From Onchocerca lupi (taxonomy: Eukaryota > Nematoda > Chromadorea > Rhabditida > Onchocercidae), in the NCBI GenBank assembly GCA_028564675.1, contig JAOVVO010000017.1, positions 186,001-250,000 on the forward strand: 64,000 nt of DNA, in the 5' to 3' direction. Of the stretch, positions 38,901 to 50,899 are shown piece by piece. Below the pieces are notes generated by a model. The model was not told where the DNA came from and made no database searches. It saw only the letters and a list, made by a program, of their open reading frames with translations. Every line of letters starts with the position of its first letter. Position 1 is the first letter of the stretch. Made by a program: the position numbers and the translations under genes.

Positions 38901-41009
38901 TTGGAAACCATCGAAACATTTTTTTCCTAACTAAAGACACAAAAATGAAATATCAAGCTTTATAAGAAATACGAACTGAAATCAATTCTTCACAAAAACA
39001 TTTTCTAGTTAAACTACATTTTCAACTAATTTTAATAAAATAAATCATAATATTCAGCAAGTAATGAAAGAATATTTTAGACCTCATCAAAATCCTCGAT
39101 ATTTATCTGATGTATTCCATTGATCTGAGATCTATCCCCTGCAGGAACATAAACCTCTTCGTAAGTATCGCGAATTGTATGTGTAGAATTAATCGGCAAA
39201 CATCGCTTAAAAAAATATCAACAAATTTATATTCTTTTAATTTTTCCCTTTTTCGAATTTGTAAATTAACGAAAACTAAAACTCGGTAAATTTTCCATGT
39301 CGGAGAATTTGAATTCTGTAGTTTGTTAGAGGCATTGCAAAATATAACTGTATAATAACCCAAAATTGCTCTACTTCAAAGTGATATGTATAAGACTACT
39401 ATTCGCTGATTTCAACAGCAATTTACAAAACTGCGTATGCCACTGCAACAAGAAAAGACGAAACAGTCACTAATAATTTAACTCGTATAAGAGAAATAAA
39501 TATGAATATACTATATTCAGCATTTAAATTATACAGTTTTGATATTCAGCTGATTCAGAATTGTACACGCTCAAAAAAATGTCAAAAAAATAAACAAAAA
39601 TAGCTTGCCATATTTCTTCATTTACTACTTATTTCTCACTATTTAAAAACTATGTTAATCGTACAAATGTCGGTTATATATCGCCGAACAATATCCAGAA
39701 ATAGAACCTTCAATCCGTCGACAGTGATGAAAGTATGTTCGGATTCAATGGATGCATCGTATACATATGGAAAACGTTCACGTAGAATAGTTGATCTACT
39801 TTCACGCAGTGTTTCTAACCATCGTTCCGTTTCCAACTCTTGAAACCTGACGATTGAAATAAAGTTTAAATTTATTAAGATATAAATCGATTTTGTTTGC
39901 ATAACTGCTCGTTCTCACCTCTCTTTGAGCATATCGTTCTGAGCTCGTTCCAACTCAAGCTTTTCATCTTCGCTTAAAATTTGCGCAATTTTATTCAATT
40001 GTTTAGTAGCACGCTTCTGCTCTCGTCTTGTCATTTTACGTATGTTTACATCGGCATTTGACTGAACTGTTACTTGTTGACAGTATAGCGGTTGTTTCCT
40101 TTGCTTTTGTGATTTTTGCTGAAATGGGACGAACTGTCAGGACTTTTTTGGAAGATAGAAATGAAATTTTTGTAATTATTAGATTGTTTCTAATAATAGT
40201 CACAAATCTAACAAGGCTTATCTTCAAGAAGAATAGGAGCTACATTATTAGCGAAAGAGATAGCTTAAATTATGTAAATACGAATTTAATTGAACTTTTT
40301 CCTTATTAATTTCGCACCAATATTTTCTCCAGTTGTGTAGTTTGAGCAACATCTTGACGAACTGAGTTGTAACAATCTAACAGTTTTTGCCTCGATGATA
40401 AAATTTTACCGACTAAGTCGAACTGTTCAAATCCAAGTAGATCGATAAGCTGAAAAAAGAACTCAATCATGAAAATGACCAATCTGTATAAACAAAATAG
40501 CACTTTTCAATGCAACTATATTAAACCGCTTTGAATATTTCTACCGAACGTATGACTGAAAATATCGTGTGATTAAAAACGTAGTTTTTTTCAGATTATA
40601 TGAAACTGTATCCAAAGAATATGCAATAATCAAATCTACTAAGAAGAATTATTAGTCGTCACGGTAAGCTTCATCTCATATCTTAGCACTGCATCGAGTA
40701 CAGACGCACCAATTTACTTGCAAAACGGAAATACTTTCTTCCTAAAACTTCAAATCTATATTATATTTTGAATGCAAAATTTACCTCGCCTTGTAAATCG
40801 TTATCATCATGTGGAGAACGTAACAAATCAAACAAATATCGACTAACAGATTCTGGATCATCATAGATTCTATTAATTGCTGATATAATATCACTACTCG
40901 TTATCATATCCTGCGAAATTCGATATTTTATAAAAAGATTTCTATCGTGATCCCAACAAAATATATCAAATGCGATGTGTAAACCATAACAAATATGCAT
41001 TGTTGACAT
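23950..41009 (-). CDS. ASCC3: ASCC3-type double-cassette Ski2-like helicase (42 exons, 1973 aa)
   Basis: Large ATP-dependent 3'-5' helicase of the activating signal cointegrator complex, which in other animals acts in alkylation repair and in splitting collided ribosomes. The first exon is 41009-40785 and the last 24079-23950. The 42 exons sum to 5922 nt with all phases matching. Cassette 1 has APTGAGKT (near residue 307), DEIHLLHDDRG, GLSATLPNY and QIFGRAGRPQY. Cassette 2 has GAPTGSGKT (near 1145), DEIHLLGVERG, GLSTALANA and QMIGRAGRPQF. Each cassette is followed by a Sec63-like domain, and the C-terminus carries ILSDSYIGID. The sequence follows ASCC3 rather than the spliceosomal relative Brr2 (PVYIAPLKALVRER, KGTEYYDGKT, QQVTVQS). 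The human protein is 2202 aa. The missing ~200 residues are N-terminal, so unseen upstream exons are possible. Confidence 0.93.
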
Positions 41010-41120
41010 AAGCTGCGATAAAAAAAATTATGGAAGACTGGTTTTTTAAGATTTTCCAATATTTACAAGGTTTTACGAAAAAAAAAAGCTATCCATGAAA
41101 CTTGAGTGACGGAAAAGAAT
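41010..41120 (-). promoter_or_regulatory. Operon-like intercistronic spacer and trans-splice acceptor before ASCC3
   Basis: The stop of the small upstream gene ends at 41121. On the same strand TTTTTTATCGCAG ends at 41013 and ASCC3's first in-frame ATG is at 41009. The ~108-base spacing between stop and acceptor is typical of nematode operons with SL2-type processing. Inference only. Confidence 0.45.
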
Positions 41121-41667
41121 TTATTTCTTGTCAGAAACCTTCGACGAAGATGTTGCATCATTGATACCAGAAGTTGACGTTGCTATAGTGGTATCTGTAG
41201 ATTGCGCAGTGTCCGAATGAAGCACTTTTTCGAAGGATCGTTTTCTCCAGTAGATATGTCGTGTCATTCTAAATATATAAATATCTTTCAAAATCATTTC
41301 AAGCAATCTGCAAAATTTGCAAAAAGGGATGAAAGTTTCGGACAAATCATCTCTCTGTCTAATGCTAACTTGGCACTTAATTATGGGATTGATATCCCTG
41401 GAAAAGCTCAACGACACTCATGATCTTCATCTCCAATATTTTATGATCCTGTGTTTTTAGCTTCCATGAAACATTTATGAAACTTCAAACTAGAATCTGA
41501 AATTGTTTAATTGCTATTTTTCAACAAGCTTTGCATATCGGCTTGTTAATGTTTTGTGGATATGAACGTCTATTGACTAACCGTGGACCATTTTCGCTTA
41601 TAGGAGGATTTATCGGTATCGTAACTACACCAGACTTTTCGAACAAATCTTTCATATTCCTTTCCAT
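41121..41667 (-). CDS. Small gene of unknown function upstream of ASCC3 (about 77 aa, two exons seen)
   Basis: The exon 41679-41582 starts after GATTACAG and has its first in-frame ATG at 41667. Its donor ACG|GTTAGT joins in phase to an exon at 41268-41121 that begins after TATTTAG and ends in TAA. The join reads SENGPR|MTRHIYWRKRSFEK. The protein starts with a charged stretch (MERNMKDLFEKSG), then a proline-rich part, a basic patch, and ends in a Ser/Thr-rich tail with KVSDKK. There is no signal peptide and no membrane segment. I do not recognise the family. Earlier coding exons could exist upstream because the first exon stays open to its acceptor. Its position right before ASCC3 suggests shared transcription. 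Confidence 0.45.
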
Positions 41668-41679
41668 CTTCTCATTTTT

Positions 41680-43321
41680 CTGTAATCAGTCTATTATTTT
41701 ATTAAAATTTCTTTTGGCGCTACATCATATGTAGTACGTATTTAATGGCAAATACTTCAAATTATAACTGCGAATGATATCAATAACTAAAGTTTATATC
41801 GTTTACAGTCTTCTAATGTTGTTTTATACTTTACTACAGGAATAAAGATCACTATAAAACTCGACTGACCGAAACATATCGAAATTATTGTCTCATAAGA
41901 TATGAAAATAAAACTGTTTTATGGTTTGTGGTACACTTCGATTTTCGCGTTACGCAATCACATTCATGAGTTTCTTTCCTGATCATTAAAACACTTGGCC
42001 TTTATCTTATAAATTAATACCAGTGTCTCTGTCTAATTTTAAACTGATGTTAACCTCTAAAATATCTAGAAAACAGGAAGAAATCATGTTCGCATTGAGA
42101 TATCTTTTGGCAGTATAACTTTCTGGCAACATCACACAGATCAACATCATTCACTTTTACTACAGGTATCTTTAGTAAACCAGTCATAAATCCTAGATCC
42201 CTTACCAATTTGCAACAAACATTAAGACCTGGATTAATATGACTCATATTTCTTTTGAATATTATGAAAACACAAGTCGATGAGAAGTATTGTTTGCATT
42301 GCGGTACTCCTTGGTCGGTATCATAATAGCACACGGTGTAACTCACCTCTACTACATTTCTAGCAAACTGTGGGTTCTTTACTGATTTACTGCGAATACT
42401 CGAGTCGAAATATTCGAATCAAACAGTGGGAAGTTTGGTTCATATTTTTTTAGATAAGATGAAACATTAGGCTTTCCACTCGTTTAAGTTATAATGGATT
42501 TTAACTCCCAGTATATCTTATCACAGTAGATAATAATAATATTAGTCTGAGTTTAATGTAATTTGATAAGCAAACAGAATGAGATTTAACGTAGATTTCG
42601 GGACAATTTCTGTCAGATAATGATTGCTGGAAAATTAGGATTATGGGGGTCAGAGGACACACTGTTATAATTTTGAGAACACAGATTGAGGAGATTGTCC
42701 AATTAGGGCAGTATAATTGGAATAATTCTATAATATCGTGTCGAGAGTGTATTCCTTATCCAAGATTATATCAGTCATTCTCGGATAGCTGCATAACTTC
42801 ACATATTCTGTTGTATTCTACAGTGATATAATCTTTACGCTGAGAAATTGAAAAGGTAACATCAAAGGAATGTAGATACTGAGTGAGAAGATAAGAGTGT
42901 AAGTTTATGCTTGACATGGATTGCTATCTCCAAAGAATATATTCTTATAAATGATATTCAGTTTACGTTTGCTTAACGTATTCCAATCAAATCAGTTCTA
43001 TTTAATTCAAAAATTCAATCCTAAAAATGAAGTTAAATTCTTTAGATGGGGTATTGCAAAAGATTGATGAAATGAGAGAGATGCACGTGTGTCATTCACG
43101 TTTTGATATTGATGATACAATACACAAAATTCCTCGCATTCATTTATGTATAACGAAACTGTCTTGTTTGACTCAAGAACAACACAAAATTTGATCATTA
43201 TTAAACTGATTCCAATCCTCTCTTATTTCTCGTGCTTTTTTCTTGTTTTTATTTCGCTTTCAGGTATTTCAGGATTTTTTTACTCCAATTAAAATATTCC
43301 AGGATAAAATTCGCTGCAGTC
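41680..43321. other. Intergenic, divergent upstream region between the ASCC3 unit (-) and CCT2 (+)
   Basis: A 98-codon minus-strand open frame (42050-42346) lacks splice partners or recognised motifs and is not called. On the plus strand several acceptors precede the CCT2 start: CGCTTTCAG near 43263, ATTCCAG near 43303 and CGCTGCAG near 43319. Confidence 0.5.
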
Positions 43322-46300
43322 ATGCTTCCAGTGCAGATATTAAAACCAAATGCTCAGGAAGAACGAGGTGAAGGAGCACGTCTGTCGTCATTTGTTGGTG
43401 CTATCGCCATTGGTGATTTAGTAAAGTCTACATTAGGACCTAAGGGAATGGTAAGTTTCTTGTTGCACGTAAATTGATAAACCGTTCATTATATTTTGGA
43501 AAAATTGTTCATTCATCTTATGTTGAAAGCTTATTGAATATGATAATTTGCCAAAATCGTGTACGACGATTTTGAGATTGTGTGGACATATACTGACCTC
43601 TTGTATAGCTTAGCTCCATCAAATGTTCAAGCTTGCAAGCTTCAGTTATTTTTTTGTAAGATATGTTTTTTCATGAATCCACCCTTCCAAAATCCGTTTA
43701 AGGATAAGATTTTGCTGTGCGGTGAAGGTGATTCACAGCAAGTACAAGTAACGAATGATGGGGCTACTATCTTGAAATCCATTGGCGTTGACAATCCGGC
43801 TGCGAAAGTTCTCGTCGGTAAGAGATTGAGATAGTTAGCAGCTAGAATTTCAGAGTATTACTCATTCATAACAATACGAATCTGCTAAAAATTTAAAACG
43901 AAGCTCGAAATTTGAAATCATAGTTATTCATTAATTTTGGCCTTGAATTGATTTTTTTTTTTTTAATTTAGCAATAGAACTTTCTCTTATTTAGAAATTT
44001 CGATGATACAAGATTCGGAAGTGGGTGATGGAACAACATCAGTGACCGTTCTTGCTGCTGAGTTATTGAAAGAAGCCGAACGATTGATTGCTGCACGCAT
44101 TCATCCGCAAATAATCATTGCTGGTTATCGTCGGGCTTTAAAAATTGCTCAAGATACGCTCCGTTCGTCCGCGAAAACTTCTAATCCAGCAGATATGCGT
44201 GATGATTTATTGAAAATAGCTCGAACAACACTGGGCTCCAAAATTCTGGCCCAACATAAGGAACATTTTGCTCAACTTGCCGTTGATGCTGTATTGCGTC
44301 TGAAAGGTTCTGGATGTCTGGAATCAATTCAGATTATCAAAAAACTGGGTGGTTCAATGGATGATAGTTACTTGGATGAAGGTTAGAATAAAAAATATAA
44401 TGGGAAAAAAAAATATTTTAGATGTAATAAACGAACTTCTTTAGCATTAGGTAGTATTTTATTACAAATCCAAGAGCAGACCCTCGCTGATGACTTCATC
44501 TACGAGGTCGATTCTCCTGGTAAATCATAACTTCTCGGCGTGCTCGCTGTCGATATCAAAGACAGTTGTAACTGTTCAGCAGAAGTAACATATTTTTTAG
44601 CAAGTTTTTTTTTTGTCAGTATTAGAACATTGTTTTTTGCGATTCATTTTTTGATTTTAAGGGTTTTTACTTGAGAAACGTCCGGGCATGTACCAACCAA
44701 AAAAAATTGAAAATGCAAGAATTCTGATTGCCAACACACCGATGGATACCGATAAGGTTTGTGCACTTATTGGTTAACAAAGAAAATTGGTAGCTGAAAC
44801 TGTAATTTGGCAGTGATATTATAGAAATGGTATTAGCAAGTTGTAAATTAAGATTTGTATTTGCTTAAGTTATTTTTACATAAGAATTCTGAATTTTTGC
44901 AACCTCTCGTTCATAGAAACATGCTCGCCCACAACTAGTGACGCTTGCCATCCTTAAATCAGTTTGAATATTTGTTTCCTTCCTTAAAAACTTATATAAA
45001 TCTTTTGGAAGGAAGTTTTTAATTTTCAGGTAAAAATATTCGGTTCAAGAGTTCGTGTTGATTCTGTAGCTAAAGTTGCAGAACTGGAAGTTGCTGAAAA
45101 ACAGAAAATGAAAGACAAGGTTGATTTATAGATTAAACAATCTGAAAATCTTTTTTTAAATTAATTTATATAACCTGAAATTAAATTTGTTGCAGGTAAA
45201 TAAAATCATAGCGCACAAAATTAATGTATTTATCAATCGACAGTTGATTTATAACTATCCAGAGCAGCTGTTTGCGGACGCCGGTATCATGGCTATCGAA
45301 CATGCCGACTTTGAGGGAATCGAAAGACTTGCTCTTGTTCTTGGTATATTGTTCTCTTATTTCTAATCATCAAACCTTATTTTTATCTATATTTCAGGTA
45401 TTCTGTATTTCTTTTTATAGGTGGTGAAATTGTGTCAACATTTGATTCACCTGAATTAGTTAAACTTGGTTCCTGTAATCTTATCGAAGAAGTTATGGTT
45501 GGTGAAGATCGATTGCTGCGATTTTCTGGTGTTCCTATTGGTATGATATATTTTTGTAAAATATTTGTGACGATTTTTCGAATAATTGCCTTTTCGTAAT
45601 CAATTAAAGTTATTTTGCATGTTTAAAGTAGGTTTTTGAAGACGCTCTCAGTCTCTAATTTATGATTTATTGAAATATGTGAATTATTACTGTTTTTTGC
45701 AGGCGAGGCATGTAGTATTGTTATCCGTGGTTCTACACAACAAATTCTTGATGAAGCAGAACGATCACTTCATGATGCGTTGTGTGTCTTAGTGACCCAT
45801 GTTAAAGAAGCACGAACAGTCGCTGGTGCGGGAGCGTCTGAAATTTTGATGAGCACTGCAGCGATGTCCGAAAGTCAGAAGGTATTAATAATACTTTTTT
45901 TAAATATCTTATCAACTGATCACTAATTGAAGCATGATTTCAAAATTATGGACAAATTTGATTGTTTTTTCAAATGCTTCATATAATAAGTTTCTGAAAT
46001 TAAGATTGCTGGAAAGGAGTCGCTTGCTGTTGAGGCGTTTGCTCGTGCACTGACGCAGATACCAATTTACATTTGCGATAATGCTGGACTGGACAGTGCA
46101 GAAATCGTATCGAAGTTACGTGCTTACCATAGCAATGGCAATCATTCCATGGGAATTGGTAAGTTTATTTTGGTCTGTAATTATGCATTCAGGATAGCAT
46201 TTTTTGATTTTTGGATATGTCTAAAGATTATGATTAAATATAGTAGGATAATTCTGATCTTATCTTCAAATGTGTATGTAACAATTACTTCGAAAAATAA

Positions 46301-46796
46301 TATGCACAGATAAAAAAGATTTCGAGTTTATATTGTCATCTTTATATATACTGTTGCTTAGAATAGCTATGTTAGATATATTTTAGCTTTCAGTAACAAA
46401 AATTCTACACTGCTCTCGATGATTTCGTGGAAATTAATAGATGATAGTAGTTCATATTTTCATAAAAATTTTCAGATATTGAAAAAGGCGAGCCTGCGGA
46501 TGTTATTGAAAAGGGTCTGATCGAATCGTTCAATGTAAAGTTGTGTATGGTCTCGAGTGCAGCAGAAGCGGCTGAACAGGTAAGACGTTTGAATTCTTTT
46601 TCGGAACAATGAATGTATGTAACATGCTATGATTATATAGTCATCAATATTCATAGAGAGTAAATGTTTGAATTTTAAAGCTTTAGCTACGAATTTTTTC
46701 GAAATAAAAGGTTTTCCATAACTTCAGATTCTTCGTGTGGACAACATTATTAAAAGCGCACCACGACAACGTACACGTGATAATAGACCTTGTTAA
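43322..46796 (+). CDS. CCT2: T-complex protein 1 subunit beta (CCT2), 11 exons, 529 aa
   Basis: Subunit of the cytosolic TRiC/CCT chaperonin ring, which folds actin, tubulin and other clients using ATP. Exons: 43322-43450, 43703-43817, 43995-44381, 44662-44756, 45030-45119, 45196-45343, 45421-45540, 45703-45881, 46005-46158, 46476-46579, 46728-46796. All phases close and the length equals the family norm (human 535 aa). Seen: GDLVKSTLGPKGM, VTNDGATIL, the ATP-site motif GDGTTSV, IHPQIIIAGYRRA, FINRQLIYNYPEQLF, the beta-subunit signatures HADFEGIERLALV and LIEEVMVGEDRLL, and ILDEAERSLHDALCV. The ATP-binding and hydrolysis motifs are intact. The start MLPVQILK was chosen because acceptors sit just before it. 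Confidence 0.95.
44431..44590 (+). other. Coding-like, GC-richer fragment inside CCT2 intron 3
   Basis: Within the intron 44382-44661 one frame reads LLQIQEQTLADDFIYEVDSP, meets a stop (TAA near 44528) and continues LLGVLAVDIKDSCNCSAEV. Composition and codon use look more like coding DNA than the AT-rich intron around it. It could be a relic of an inserted gene or retroelement. No family is recognised. Confidence 0.3.
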
Positions 46797-47534
46797 ATTT
46801 TGATAAAATTATTTTTATTGTTTGTTAACTATTAAAATTATGTAGGCGAAGAGTTTTAGTGGTAAATTCAAAGGATCACTTTTTGTCTTGATCAACCACT
46901 TGCTTCAAATCCAAAAGCTAGTTAATGTGGGGATTGAATCACTTGATCAATTTTTTCTTTTCTTTCTGAATTCCATGTCTTCAATCGTTACTTTTTAAAT
47001 GAAATGTTTACTTTTTCTGCTTAAAGCTTTATTCAAAAATTACAACTGGAATGTCAATTGTTATTTTTTTGCAAAAATAAATTTTTGCTTAATTAATTCG
47101 ATGCATATTCAGAATTTGCATGTTCTAATTTTCAATTATTCAACTTCAAAATATAATTTTTTTGTTTTCGAGCACATCTCCTGAAGAAATTATTCGAATG
47201 TTTGATTTTTATTATGCTGTAACGCATAACGTCTATCATGTGCAAATGTTGTAAGCTTTCTTGTTCTGAGCTAACCAGAATTCAAATATTTTCTTTATTT
47301 TGGCTAGATCGTCTTTTGGGATTGTCCGGTCGAATGACCTGTTTTTTGGGAAAAATACTTAACAAACAACATTGTTTTCGCGAGGAATCGATGAATTGGT
47401 CATTTTGCATAATATTTCTAATTTTAAAAATTTCAAAACGCTGACTTTTCTGAAGCAATCATTTTGATTACTTATGTTCATCCTGGATGGTCTTGCATAG
47501 CTGTTGAGTTCTGTAAGGCGAAATTTCGGTATTG
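46797..47534. other. Intergenic between CCT2 and the kinase gene
   Basis: AT-rich with no supported gene. It contains the CCT2 3' UTR and upstream sequence of the kinase, both on the plus strand, about 740 bp apart. Confidence 0.6.
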
Positions 47535-50149
47535 ATGGGAAATGAAAATAATGATAAAATGCCAGCTGTTGGTTCGGAGGTCACATTGAAGGGGAAACAA
47601 TATCATATCGAATCAGAGCTCTACGATGGACCTTTTAGCAAAGTTTATGTCATCAATGGAAATTGTATGCAATATGCGATGAAGACTGAACGAACAGTTG
47701 GGTCAAAAAGGTCATTTTTGCAATAGGGCTTTTAAATCTTGAGATATCTTATAATAAATATGATAAAAAAAAACAAATGATATAGCCATTATGAACATTT
47801 AAATAATTGAAATTGAGAATAGTCAGGAGATATGTTTTTGTCGCAGCACGCGCATCATAAATACGCTCTTTACTTAATTAAATATTGGAGTAAGTCCAAA
47901 AAACAATCAATATTGGAGTAAGTCCAAAAAACAATCACATGGGAAATTTTATTCACTCCTTTCCGAATAAAAATCTCTGAATAGATTATCTGCTTATGAA
48001 TTACATCAATCAAACATACTTTTCCATGATATGATATAATTTTAATGCTATTACAAATATCGATGCTTTGAAAAATGATTTTCATCAATTATAGGCCTGT
48101 ATTGAAATTGGATGCATTAGTGCTAAAACAACTTAATCGTCAGAATATTACTACGGGATTTCCACGTTTAATTGCTGCTGGTAGAACACCATTTTATAAA
48201 TATATCATCATGGAATTGGTCGGTCCAGATTTGCAACTTCTAAGACGCTCGATACCGACAAAAAAGTCAATGAGAATTTTAATTCATATTAAAAAAAAAA
48301 TCATCTCCTATACTTTTGATATATCTTAATCAACTGGGGAAATTGCTTATTTAATTTTCATTTCATTGTTTTTCTCTCGGATTTTTATGAGAAATGATCT
48401 TTGGAATTAAAATATGCAAATCAAATATCTTAAAAAGAAAATGCGAAAGCATTGCATAACTGTATGATGTTTATCATTTCTTCAAATTTATCTTTTTTTG
48501 ATATTTTGAGAAATTTTTAACTGAATTCTTCACTCTTAGCATGCTTAGTAGTCTACTTTTGCTACTGTTAAAGAACTGTTTATGAAATTTGATAAATAAT
48601 ACTTGATCTCGATTTGTTGCATTTTTTTTTCATTTCAGATTCAGTCTCTCAACATCACTTAAACTTGCATCTCAAACATTGAAACGTATTGAAACGCTTC
48701 ATGATAACGGCTGGCTTTGTCGCGATGTTAAAGCAAATAATTTTTGTATTGGGAAGGAAAACATGGAATTGATTTACATGCTTGATTTTGGTTTTGCTCG
48801 AAGATTCATGTTAGTTATATGATATAGAAACACGAAAGATTTGGATTTGACACATTACTTCAATTTTATGACAATTAATCCTTCTCTTACTTGATTCTTT
48901 ATTAGTTTAATATTTCACTTCCTTTGTAAATTACTCCTAAAATAAATGGAATTGCTTTTTTATATGATATAAGAATATAAAGTTTGTAAAAATAAATATA
49001 GTCGTGAAAATGGTACATTGATTGAACGGCGAAGTACGGCTAGTTTAATGGGTACAATATATTATGCACCATTGAATGCACATAATTTTTCGGAACAATG
49101 TCGAAAAGATGACCTAGAATCATGGTTCTATATGATTATTGAAATGGTCGTCGGTAAGAGAATTTCAAAAAAATCCATGTGTCGCATATTTTTCTTATTT
49201 TTGGAATGTTTATTCTACAGTATCTTCACGTAATTTCACTTTGTTTGTTGTGACTCTCAATTTTCCGCTTATCACTTCTTTTCTAGAATTTTGTTTTTTA
49301 AAAATAATCTATCTTTAAAATCAATAGTGGAAAATTATAATCCAAGTATAAGGAACACTGGAAGGTGAAATATTTCTTGAAACAAAATATGTATGATAAA
49401 AATTTGGATTTTAAATTAGATTTCGAATTCTTTGCTAGTCGATGAGAATTGCAAATCTAAAAATATAAAAAATCGATAATTATGATTCTGTCAAGCAATA
49501 AATGTTCATTCCAGGAAGTTTGCCATGGCTTATCCATGATCCCAAAAGAGAATATTTGTTAGTTGGGGAATGGAAAAAATTCATACGTGGTTCTGGTAAA
49601 CAACTACTCCTCGGCGATTCCCCATCAGAATTTGAGAAAATTCTTGATGTCATCGATCAAACTGCGTATTTCTTAGCTTCTGTTTCAGTCTGAAAAGAAA
49701 AATTTGTTCGATTTTTGTGAGATTTTTCCTGAGTATCTCTAGAAAACTATGGAAAATATTCCAAGAATTTTTTAAAGTTTAGATTTAATGCCCGACCGAG
49801 GTATCATGTCATTCATGCTTTCATCAATCAAGCTATGGATCGCTTAAAGGTACAAAAATTCCTGGCATCAAAGAAAGATTTCCGAAGTTCGGAATATTTC
49901 AGACATAAAATTTATAGCTACAGACATAGAAATTCCCTGAAATAAAAGAATTACTTCTCGAAAATCGATGCTGCTCTTTTTAGATTAGATTTTGATATTT
50001 AGATTGACAAAACCAAACCATTTGAATGGCAAGAAGATCCGAAAATCCTGCGAAGAATTGCTATGATTAATCAACACAGTAAATCTAGTTTAGCCGGCAG
50101 AACTTTTATAGAAGAAAATGAACAGATTTCGAATGAGTTGAATAGCTAA
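47535..50149 (+). CDS. CK1/TTBK-like protein kinase of the worm-expanded type (7 exons, 351 aa)
   Basis: Exons: 47535-47710, 48095-48265, 48639-48809, 49002-49153, 49515-49681, 49778-49849, 50003-50149, all in phase. The fold matches casein kinase 1 and tau-tubulin kinases: a loose glycine loop (LYDGPFSKVY), the ATP lysine in YAMKTER, hinge IIMELVGPDL, catalytic loop CRDVKANNF, metal-binding DFG in MLDFGFARRF, activation segment GTIYYAPLNAH (the CK1 form of APE) and DDLESWFYMIIEMVVG. The HRD histidine is Cys, but the catalytic Asp, the Asn and the DFG Asp remain, so activity is plausible. A short tail after the kinase domain ends at TAA 50147-50149. Nematodes carry many such kinases, often expressed in the male germ line. 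That expression is not visible here. Confidence 0.85.
47881..47936. repeat. Perfect 28-bp tandem duplication in a kinase intron
   Basis: The unit beginning AATATTGGAGTAAGTCC occurs at 47881-47908 and again at 47909-47936 without a mismatch, which suggests a recent slippage or duplication event. Confidence 0.9.
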
Positions 50150-50899
50150 AAGCCAAAAAGTATCATATTTTCTATGAAAATCGCAGGTTTGACATACAAG
50201 ATAACCAAATTTGATTTATGTATGTTATATGTAATTGTCTATTCGTCTTATTAGTTCCAATCATCGATCTCTGAGATGCAAATATTATATTGTACATAAT
50301 TATATATTTCAACTTCATATTATCACAGCAGTAGAAATCATCATGCCAGCTGCTTCAAAGTCCAGTTTTTTGTCCTTTTTTTTAACTCAGTTTTTGTCAA
50401 TTATTCAATGGATGCAATTCTATTTCACTTTTCCAGTCTATATTGAGCCAAAAGACCAATAATTGTAGCAAATTTTAATAAAATTTGCAAATAGGGAGCT
50501 ATCAAGCTCAATTAACATAACCATATGCAACAATTCTTTCGAACAGTAACAATAAAAAAAAAAAAAAAAAAAAAAAAAATGAAAAAAAGTAAAAAAATGA
50601 ACGCACACTCTGTGAACATAAAATATACTGAACATTTAGCCTTATTTAGCGAGAAAAAGAAAAAATTCATTTTTTTTTTTTTAATGGAAAATCGCTCATC
50701 CAAATAATTGGCGAAACAAATACAATTAAAGTAACAATTTTTACCGGAAATTGTACTTTTTAATATAAAACAAAAATTTTGCTTATTCTTTTTCTCTATA
50801 TATTTGATTTATTATTTTTGAAGTTTCATGTCATTCTAATTTCTTAACAGTTGAAGTAAATACTCTTTTAAAAAATGAGTCTTAATTTTTTACACAAAT
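50150..50899. other. Intergenic, convergent 3' ends of the kinase and DCAF13
   Basis: AT-rich, including a ~23-base A run at 50557-50579. No gene is seen. Confidence 0.6.

Noticed and set aside
42050..42346. 98-codon minus-strand open frame upstream of the small ASCC3-linked gene
   Set aside because: Reading gives a Cys/Phe/Ile-rich protein with no motif, no convincing acceptor or donor in phase and no link to the neighbouring exons. It is compatible with a chance frame.
50557..50703. Lys- or Phe-only open frames around homopolymer runs
   Set aside because: Produced by poly(A)/poly(T) tracts; no protein information.
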